A stretch of DNA of 7,309 nt, from the NCBI GenBank assembly GCA_003170575.1, contig PMZB01000243.1:1-7309 (forward strand), written 5' to 3'. The first letter of the stretch is position 1. Every line of letters starts with the position of its first letter. Under the pieces are notes generated by a model. The model saw only the letters and a program-made list of their open reading frames with translations. It ran no database searches and was not told the origin of the DNA. The position numbers and the translations under genes were made by a program. This document shows, one piece after another, positions 1 through 5,607 of this stretch. The DNA comes from Chlamydiia bacterium (GTDB lineage: Bacteria > Chlamydiota > Chlamydiia > Chlamydiales > FEN-1388).

Positions 1-22
1 GGCTCACAGATATCTGTGAGCC
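1..22 (-). terminator. Perfect 11-bp inverted repeat downstream of ssrA, probable terminator stem
   Basis: Positions 1-11 (GGCTCACAGAT) are the exact reverse complement of 12-22, giving a 22-base palindrome. It begins 15 bases beyond the tmRNA 3' end in the direction of ssrA transcription, which is where a transcript-ending hairpin is expected. The U-tract that would confirm an intrinsic terminator would lie to the left of the window and cannot be seen. The palindrome has no obvious unpaired loop, so the top of the stem must open. A protein-binding palindrome is the alternative. Confidence 0.55.
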
Positions 23-34
23 TGTTGATTGGAT

Positions 35-459
<425 letters not shown>

Positions 460-493
460 GTAAGAGTAGAATTTGAAGCCTTATGACAACATC

Positions 494-522
494 ATTATAC
501 AAAATATTGGAATTGGAAGCAA
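494..522 (-). promoter_or_regulatory. Probable promoter of ssrA (TTGCTT - 17 bp - TATAAT)
   Basis: On the minus strand a -35-like TTGCTT (522-517) is followed after exactly 17 bases by a perfect -10 hexamer TATAAT (499-494). A transcript starting about 7 bases further on would carry a 5' leader of roughly 28 nt before the mature tmRNA end at 459. RNase P would remove this leader, as is usual for tmRNA precursors. No competing minus-strand gene lies between this site and ssrA. The assignment rests on match and spacing only. Confidence 0.6.
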
Positions 523-603
523 GGTATTCGTCGAAATGTTTCGGAAATATTTAGGTGCCGGCCTCTCAACACTTATGCGTCGAATTTTTTAGGCACATTA
601 GTG

Positions 604-609
604 TATAGT
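604..609 (+). promoter_or_regulatory. Tentative -10 element for ileS (TATAGT)
   Basis: TATAGT lies about 68 bases upstream of the ileS start in an AT-rich stretch. No good -35 hexamer is found at 16-18 bases upstream; the region there reads CGAATT. Chlamydial housekeeping promoters often have poor -35 matches and AT-rich spacers, so this remains possible. The leader between this site and ileS contains a small GGGC-ACGA-GCCC stem (641-652). It has none of the conserved T-box sequence seen in front of many Firmicute synthetase genes. Confidence 0.25.
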
Positions 610-665
610 ATTTTAACTGAATAACAAGAAATTTTGGCATGGGCACGAGCCCCTAAATAAATTCT

Positions 666-670
666 AAGGA
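666..670 (+). promoter_or_regulatory. Ribosome-binding site of ileS (AAGGA)
   Basis: AAGGA ends six bases before the ATG at 677 and matches the anti-Shine-Dalgarno end of 16S rRNA. This spacing and the match support the chosen ileS start over any internal Met. Confidence 0.7.
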
Positions 671-676
671 AAAACT

Positions 677-3600
677 ATGTTTTCCCCTGTTGATACAAAG
701 ACACCGCTTGCCAAGCAAGAGCTTAAAGTTTTGACGCTGTGGCGAGAGAAGAAAATTTTAGAGAAAAGCCTGGAGCAGGGAAAGAGCCGGCCGGTTTTCT
801 CCTTTTATGATGGGCCTCCATTTGCCACAGGGCTGCCGCACTATGGGCATTTGCTTGTGGGCACGATAAAGGATGTGGTTCTCCGATATAAAGCTATGCG
901 TGGATATCAGGTGTCCAGAAGATTTGGGTGGGATTGCCATGGACTCCCCATCGAGAATGAGATTGAAAAGGCGAAGGATCTCTCCGGTGCGAGCTCAATT
1001 GAGGCATTTGGCATCGACAAGTTCAATGAAGAGTGCCGCAGGATCGTGCTTCGCTACACCATGGAATGGGAGAGCACTGTAGAGCGGTTTGGACGATGGG
1101 TCGATTTTAACGATACCTATCGAACCATGGACAGATCGTTCATGGAGTCTGTGTGGTGGGTCTTTGGGGAACTCTGGAAAAAAGGACTTATCTATGAAGG
1201 GTATAAAGTCATGCCCTTCTCAGCCAAGTTAGGCACCCCTCTTTCCAACTTTGAGGCAAGCGAAAATTACAAAGAGGTAGATGACCCCTCTCTTGTTGTG
1301 GCACTTTCTCTGGAAGATGATCCTAACACTTCTCTTCTTGTATGGACAACTACTCCCTGGACCCTCCCCTCAAACCTTGCTGTGATGGCGCATCCTGATG
1401 TTGATTATGTGGTGCTGGAGCATACGTCGCAGAAAAAACGGTTTATCCTGGCGCAGGCGAGAGTTGAGATGGCGCTCAAAGACCATCACGACTGGCATGT
1501 TGTTGGAAAGATGAAAGGAAAAGAGCTTGAAGGAAAACGCTATCAGCCGCTCTTTCCCTACTTTTTGAATATGAAAGAGAAGGGCGCGTTCAGGGTAATT
1601 TTGGATGAATTTGTGCATCTTGATGAGGGAACAGGGCTTGTACACTCGGCTCCAGGCTTTGGCGAGGCAGATTTTTACGCCTGTCAAAGAGCTGGAATTC
1701 CTGTTGTGTGCCCTGTAGATATGAACGGCAAGTTCACAGATGAGGTTCCTGAATATGTTGGCAGGTTTGTGAAGGATTGTGATGGAGATATTATAAGAGA
1801 GCTTAAAAAGCAGGGCAAACTTATCTCCCATCACACAGTCCACCACAGATACCCATTCTGCTGGCGATCAGACACCCCCCTTATCTACAAAGCTGTGTCG
1901 ACCTGGTTTGTGGCGGTAGAAAAGATAAAAGATAAAATTCTGAAGGCAAATGATGCTATCTGCTGGGTGCCCGAACACATCAAATATGGCCGGTTTGGAA
2001 AATGGCTGGAAAATGCGCGTGACTGGGCTATCAGCCGAAATCGATATTGGGGAACACCCATTCCTCTGTGGCGGTCTGAAGATGGGGAGATTATTGTCAT
2101 TGAAAGTGTGAAGCAGTTAGAAGACCTGACAGGGGAAAAAGTAGGGGATCTTCATCGTCATTTTATTGACCATCTGACCATTAAAAAAGACGGAAAGACC
2201 TTTACACGTATTCCAGAAGTGTTTGACTGCTGGTTTGAGTCAGGATCTATGCCCTATGCACAGTGGCATTATCCTTTTGAAAATCAAGAGATTTTTGAAA
2301 TGGAGTTTCCCGCAGAGTTTATCGCTGAGGCGCAAGACCAGACACGCGGATGGTTTTACACGCTTACAGTACTTTCAGCAGCACTTTATGATAAGCCTGC
2401 ATTCAAAAATGTGATTGTGAATGGGATTGTGCTGGCAGCAGATGGCTCAAAAATGTCCAAGCGCCTTCGCAACTATCCTGACCCGCTTGAGGTAGTTGGA
2501 AAATACGGAGCTGATGCAGTGCGCTTGTACATGCTTGGAAGCCCTGTTGTCCATGGAGATGATCTTTGCTTTTCTGAGGCAGGAGTTGAGCTCACCTTGC
2601 GCCAGACGCTTTTGCCGCTTTGGAACGCATTCAGCTTTTTTGTCACCTATGCGCGCATCTACAATTGGGAGCCGCCAAAAGAATATAAACTTCCCCAAGC
2701 AGAGCTTGACCGGTGGATCTTGTCTATCACGGCAAAGCTTGTGGAAGATGTGTCAGCCGCCGTAGAAAAGTATGATCTCTGTTCTGCTACAATAACTCTT
2801 CCTGGCTTTGTAGATCAGTTGACCAACTGGTTTATTAGGCGAAGCCGCCGACGTTTCTGGTCGGACGAGGATTCACAGGATCGAAGAGAGGCCTTTGAGA
2901 CCCTCTACAGAGTGCTTCTAACCTTCACAAAGGTTCTTGCTCCATTTGCTCCTTTTGCAACCGAACTTTTGTGGCAGAACTTAAGGAAAGAAGAAGATCC
3001 TGTTTCAGTACATCTAGAGGCTTTTCCTAAAAAAGATGTTTTCCCGCGTGATACAGCATTGGAAGCGGCCCATGCAATTGCGCAAAAAGCGACAAAACTT
3101 GCTCACGCACTGCGCAAGGGGCTAAAACTTAAGGTAAGACAGCCTCTTCCCAAAGCATATATTGTGACCAGAGATCCTGAGAGCAGGAAACTTCTGAGCG
3201 AGGTTGAGGCGGTTATCCTTGATGAGATTAACGTAAAGGCCTTAGAGATCAGTGATAACGAGCATCGATTTGTTTCGTTGAAGGCCAAACCCAACTTCCG
3301 CGTGCTTGGGAAAAAAGTGGGCCAGAAAATGAAAAGCGTGCAGCATGCGCTTGAACACTTGCCCTATAGCAAGCTCCAAGGGCTTTTGGCAACAGGCAAG
3401 CTCTCCATCCATCTTGATGATGACGGAAGAGTGGATCTTGTAGCCGAAGATGTGGAAGTTGTACGGGAAGTGCATGAAGGCGTTGTGGCTGTGCATGAAG
3501 AAGGGCTCACAGTAGCGCTTGAAGTCGCTCTTGACGAAGCACTCCTTGCTGAAGGGTTTGCGCGCGAGGTTGTGAATAAATTGAACACCATGCGGCGCGA

Positions 3601-3793
3601 AGCTGATCTTGTTGTCACAGACAGGATCGCAGTATCCATTGATACAACCGATCGAGCCAAGGCTTGGATCGAATCCTGGCTGCCCTATATCAAGGAAGAG
3701 ACGCTTGCAACCTCGATCACCTTTGAAAAGACCCCGGGAGAATGGTGGGATTTGAATGGGGAGCGAGCAGTCATCTCATTGAGAAGAGTCTAG
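677..3793 (+). CDS. ileS: Isoleucyl-tRNA synthetase, long eukaryote-like type
   Basis: This is a cytoplasmic class Ia aminoacyl-tRNA synthetase that activates isoleucine with ATP, charges tRNA-Ile and edits mischarged Val. The protein is 1038 residues, close to the usual length of chlamydial IleRS and longer than the E. coli type. The class I HIGH signature appears as HYGH (residues 55-58) within DGPPFATGLPHYGHL, followed by GWDCHGLPIE (84-93). The CP1 editing domain is visible from about residue 200 to 400, with WTTTPWTLPSN (223-233) and GTGLVHSAPGFGEADF (318-333). ARDWAISRNRYWGTPIP (447-463) and FDCWFESGSMPYAQW (516-530) are typical IleRS blocks. The KMSKS loop is KMSKR (592-596). The C-terminal part covers the anticodon-binding helical domain and the long tail. 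These features fit the type 2 (eukaryote-like) IleRS group; the tree placement is inference. ATG 677 is supported by AAGGA six bases upstream. The reading frame is intact and ends in TAG, nine bases from the convergent stop of the Fic locus. It is divergent from ssrA. Confidence 0.97.
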   Translation: MFSPVDTKTPLAKQELKVLTLWREKKILEKSLEQGKSRPVFSFYDGPPFATGLPHYGHLLVGTIKDVVLRYKAMRGYQVSRRFGWDCHGLPIENEIEKAKDLSGASSIEAFGIDKFNEECRRIVLRYTMEWESTVERFGRWVDFNDTYRTMDRSFMESVWWVFGELWKKGLIYEGYKVMPFSAKLGTPLSNFEASENYKEVDDPSLVVALSLEDDPNTSLLVWTTTPWTLPSNLAVMAHPDVDYVVLEHTSQKKRFILAQARVEMALKDHHDWHVVGKMKGKELEGKRYQPLFPYFLNMKEKGAFRVILDEFVHLDEGTGLVHSAPGFGEADFYACQRAGIPVVCPVDMNGKFTDEVPEYVGRFVKDCDGDIIRELKKQGKLISHHTVHHRYPFCWRSDTPLIYKAVSTWFVAVEKIKDKILKANDAICWVPEHIKYGRFGKWLENARDWAISRNRYWGTPIPLWRSEDGEIIVIESVKQLEDLTGEKVGDLHRHFIDHLTIKKDGKTFTRIPEVFDCWFESGSMPYAQWHYPFENQEIFEMEFPAEFIAEAQDQTRGWFYTLTVLSAALYDKPAFKNVIVNGIVLAADGSKMSKRLRNYPDPLEVVGKYGADAVRLYMLGSPVVHGDDLCFSEAGVELTLRQTLLPLWNAFSFFVTYARIYNWEPPKEYKLPQAELDRWILSITAKLVEDVSAAVEKYDLCSATITLPGFVDQLTNWFIRRSRRRFWSDEDSQDRREAFETLYRVLLTFTKVLAPFAPFATELLWQNLRKEEDPVSVHLEAFPKKDVFPRDTALEAAHAIAQKATKLAHALRKGLKLKVRQPLPKAYIVTRDPESRKLLSEVEAVILDEINVKALEISDNEHRFVSLKAKPNFRVLGKKVGQKMKSVQHALEHLPYSKLQGLLATGKLSIHLDDDGRVDLVAEDVEVVREVHEGVVAVHEEGLTVALEVALDEALLAEGFAREVVNKLNTMRREADLVVTDRIAVSIDTTDRAKAWIESWLPYIKEETLATSITFEKTPGEWWDLNGERAVISLRRV

Positions 3794-3802
3794 AGCCAGC
3801 TA

Positions 3803-4258
3803 TTACATGATAGGACAGCCTGGCATCTCACGCCACATTGTTTCATGTTTTTCCATAGGGAGGTTTTTTTTCTCAATCAATTTGTGTATAACTCTGATGG
3901 ATGAATCAATAAGGTCGCCAAATTTTTGCTGAAATTCTTCAGGAGATGAGAGAACAATATCGGTGTACTCCTCATCATTAAAAATGAAAAATGGAAAAAA
4001 TCCTTGCTGCATAAGATAGATGTTCGCAAAAAGACGGGATAGCCTGCCATTACCATCTCCAAAGAGGTGGATACCTGTGATACCAAAGTGGATGAATGAG
4101 GCAATTTGATAGGGATGATAGGTTGTGCTTTTTAGCAGAGGGATAAGGCGCTCGAGGAATTGGTTGAGCAGAGGGACTATCCTTCCCGGAGCAGGAGCGA
4201 CATATCCTAATTGTTTCTCCGCTGTCCAGTGTTGTTCAGTATAGTAGAGTCCCCCACG
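3803..4258 (-). pseudogene. Fic catalytic core, stranded downstream of the in-frame stop
   Basis: This 151-codon stretch contains the Fic signature HLFGDGNGRLSR (4069-4034) with the catalytic His and the phosphate-binding GNGR loop. The following helix LFANIYLMQQGFFPF is also typical of Fic cores. Between the TAA at 4259-4261 and the motif there is no ATG, GTG or TTG in this frame. The first Met is at 4012, already past the catalytic residues. The core can therefore only be made by reading through the stop. It ends in TAA, nine bases from the convergent stop of ileS. The reading frame after the stop is free of further damage, which suggests either a recent lesion or continuing use. Confidence 0.7.
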
Positions 4259-5404
4259 TTAAAAGGAGCCCCATCGAGCAGCTAGCTCCCCAATCTCTAT
4301 GAGGCGTTGGCAGGTTTCAGGTTCTGTTGTTTTGTGGCATTCGATATATTCCCCAAAAGGGTCCTCTTCTGCTGTAGGGAAGACGAGCATTTCTTGAGAT
4401 CGAAAAGGTTGTTCTTCTTCTTGCAGGAGATTATGGAGGCTGATGAGCAAATCCTGGAGTTCTTGTGCTGAATAGGTGCTGAGCGGGCGTTGGAGGACAT
4501 TTGCTTCCACATATTTGAGCGTAGTTGTCCAGGGATTAAGAGTATTAAAGTACCGGGCCCCATTGGTGGTGAGGGCATTTTTACCCTCTTTTGAGTCTAC
4601 GGCATGGGGATATAAAAAGAGATAGCCAGGTACTTCGAGAAGTGGCGGGTTATGAGGGTTCGGCCAGCGTGAGGAGAGAGTTTCAGTCAGAGGAAGCAAC
4701 ACATTGGTTTCCGGGTGGGGTGTAGCTCCAACTTTCCGAATGTGAGACACATCGAGAAGGCGTGCCAGTTCAGATTTGTTTTGGATAATTCGTATTGCGT
4801 GAGAACGGGGAAGAACATTGAGGGCACATCGGCAGGCCTTTAAGGCTGCGGTAAGAAGGGATTTTTGTTCTTCGATTGCTGTGTCAATGTCACTCGGAAT
4901 GGAGTAACCAGGAGGAGGCGGTGTAAACCCTGGAACGAATGGCTGAAGCAGAGATATTCCTTGATAATGATCTGTTTGGAGTTGTGCCATGATATCGGTA
5001 ATATTTTTTATCTCCCGCTTTTTCTCTCCTTTGTTTTGAACGGTAGGTTGAGCAGCGTCTTGAGTTTTCAATTTTTTTTGTGCATATTCTTGACATTCTT
5101 CAGTGGTCAAAGAACCTGGAGTTGCTTCTGCCATGCGTTTTCTTGAAACAGAGGGCTCGTTGCCAAGTCGGGATAACTCCTCTCTAATTAATGGCTCAAT
5201 CGTCTTGTAGATATGAGAGCATTTGTCTTTGAGAGTTTGCGACAGATGTTCTACGGAAGAGATTGGGTTGGCTGAAGAAGAGCTTTGACATTCTTGGATG
5301 GCTTGCACCATAGTTTCAGCCTCAACCGGGTTCTCGTCTTCGAATAAAGAAGAAGCTTGATCAAGGTATGAAAGAAAAGTTTCGCTAATACAATTTGTGC
5401 TCAT
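4259..5404 (-). CDS. N-terminal 381-residue portion of the interrupted Fic protein
   Basis: This stretch can be translated on its own from ATG 5404, but it stops before the Fic catalytic motif, so by itself it should have no transferase activity. The start has only a weak purine-rich site (AAGAGA, about six bases upstream). Residues 1-80 are acidic and helical with Ser runs (41-44). Residues 85-130 contain three basic clusters, SRKR (87-90), QKKLK (109-113) and EKKR (127-130), resembling a bipartite nuclear localisation signal. A proline run PPPP sits at 162-165. Residues 305-330 (LQRPLSTYSAQELQDLLISLHNLLQ, in part) look like the helix that commonly precedes a Fic core. No signal peptide or membrane segment is seen. 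Outside the Fic-linked part I do not recognise a family. Whether a stable truncated protein is made is unknown. Confidence 0.6.
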   Translation of the reverse strand: MSTNCISETFLSYLDQASSLFEDENPVEAETMVQAIQECQSSSSANPISSVEHLSQTLKDKCSHIYKTIEPLIREELSRLGNEPSVSRKRMAEATPGSLTTEECQEYAQKKLKTQDAAQPTVQNKGEKKREIKNITDIMAQLQTDHYQGISLLQPFVPGFTPPPPGYSIPSDIDTAIEEQKSLLTAALKACRCALNVLPRSHAIRIIQNKSELARLLDVSHIRKVGATPHPETNVLLPLTETLSSRWPNPHNPPLLEVPGYLFLYPHAVDSKEGKNALTTNGARYFNTLNPWTTTLKYVEANVLQRPLSTYSAQELQDLLISLHNLLQEEEQPFRSQEMLVFPTAEEDPFGEYIECHKTTEPETCQRLIEIGELAARWGSF

Positions 5405-5467
5405 ATAGGATCTCTTTGGTGTTTATCAAAAATAAAGAATAAAAACTTCTTCAATTTGTTTCGATAC

Positions 5468-5496
5468 AGTATAGCAATCAAACACTTACTTTTGAA
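5468..5496 (-). promoter_or_regulatory. Possible promoter of the Fic locus (TTCAAA - 17 bp - TATACT)
   Basis: On the minus strand TTCAAA (5496-5491) and TATACT (5473-5468) are separated by 17 bases and lie about 65 bases upstream of the Fic ATG at 5404. The hairpin at 5500-5540 ends just four bases upstream of the -35 element, a position from which a bound protein or a terminator could separate this gene from the upstream phosphatase gene. Match and spacing are the only evidence. Confidence 0.4.
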
Positions 5497-5499
5497 GAG

Positions 5500-5540
5500 T
5501 ATGCAGAGTTTTTTTCTCAATTGAGAAAAATCTCTGCATA
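5500..5540. repeat. Near-perfect 20-bp inverted repeat (hairpin) between the phosphatase and Fic genes
   Basis: The left arm (5500-5520) and right arm (5521-5540) are reverse complements apart from one A/T mismatch and one extra T in the left arm's T-run. They start with TATGCAGAG and meet at CTCAATTGAG with no spacer. The position, about 70 bases past the stop codon of the upstream minus-strand gene and just before the Fic promoter candidate, suits a terminator or an operator. No U-run directly follows the stem on the minus strand. An alternative smaller minus-strand stem, AAAACTCT (5553-5546) with AGAGATTTT (5535-5527), does end in a short T-run. The two structures are mutually exclusive. 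Role is inference. Confidence 0.6.
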
Positions 5541-5607
5541 ATTTTAGAGTTTTGACAATGCATATACCCGTTTAAATTGAAGAATCTCCTACATCGTTAA
5601 ACTTGGG

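Larger units (their letters stand above)
460..676. other. Divergent intergenic region between ssrA and ileS
   Basis: This 217-base stretch holds the ssrA promoter (494-522, minus), a tentative ileS -10 (604-609) and the ileS ribosome-binding site (666-670). It also contains a small palindrome CGAAA-TG-TTTCG (532-543) and two copies of GTCGAA (530-535 and 583-588 region). No open reading frame with a ribosome-binding site and no further RNA gene was seen. Confidence 0.6.
3803..5404 (-). pseudogene. Fic-domain protein gene interrupted by one in-frame TAA (candidate effector, probably inactivated)
   Basis: Two adjacent open stretches on the minus strand are in the same frame and separated only by TAA at 4261-4259. 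Read through, they make a 533-codon protein. Fic enzymes transfer AMP or another phosphate-containing group to Ser/Thr/Tyr of target proteins. The catalytic signature HxFx[D/E]GNGRxxR is complete after the stop: HLFGDGNGRLSR at codons 446-457 (4069-4034), preceded by a Fic-like helix and flap region (GYVAPAPGRIVPLLNQFLERL, 400-420, then HPYQIASFIHFGI). The N-terminal 381 codons hold a helical region, basic patches and a proline run. The frame is kept across the stop, so a one-base indel cannot explain it. A substitution such as CAA, AAA or GAA to TAA is the simplest cause. A recent nonsense mutation, a sequencing error and stop readthrough all remain possible. An inhibitory [S/T]xxxE[G/N] motif was looked for and not found with confidence. 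Fic proteins are common among secreted effectors of intracellular bacteria; an effector role here is inference. Confidence 0.65.
5447..5584. repeat. Outer 11-bp inverted repeat framing the intergenic hairpin
   Basis: TTCTTCAATTT at 5447-5457 and AAATTGAAGAA at 5574-5584 are exact reverse complements. Their midpoint is about 5 bases from the midpoint of the inner hairpin at 5500-5540, so the two inverted repeats are almost concentric. The span is AT-rich, which raises the chance of coincidence. No transposase or target duplication is visible. Confidence 0.4.

Noticed and set aside
460..676. T-box riboswitch in the ileS leader
   Set aside because: The conserved T-box sequence and a terminator/antiterminator pair are absent; only a 4-bp GGGC/GCCC stem is present, and T-boxes are not typical of this phylum.
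1370..1846. 158-codon minus-strand open frame inside ileS
   Set aside because: It is a shadow of the ileS coding frame; ileS is intact and clearly conserved here, and the antisense product shows no motif.
3364..3660. 98-codon Ser/Thr-rich minus-strand frame at the ileS 3' end
   Set aside because: The repetitive Ser/Thr composition comes from the antisense of ileS codons for acidic and hydrophobic residues; it has no start signal and no homology cue.
3877..4104. 75-codon minus-strand frame overlapping the Fic core
   Set aside because: It is in a different frame from the GNGR-containing core and has no features of its own.
4255..4270. Frameshift in the T-run as the cause of the split Fic gene
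   Set aside because: The two halves are in the same frame, so a single insertion or deletion would break, not restore, the Fic core.
4865..5146. Plus-strand frame with a hydrophobic C-terminal half that could look like a small membrane protein
   Set aside because: It is antisense to the Lys/Glu-rich part of the Fic N-terminal region, which produces Phe/Leu/Ser codons in reverse; no ribosome-binding site.
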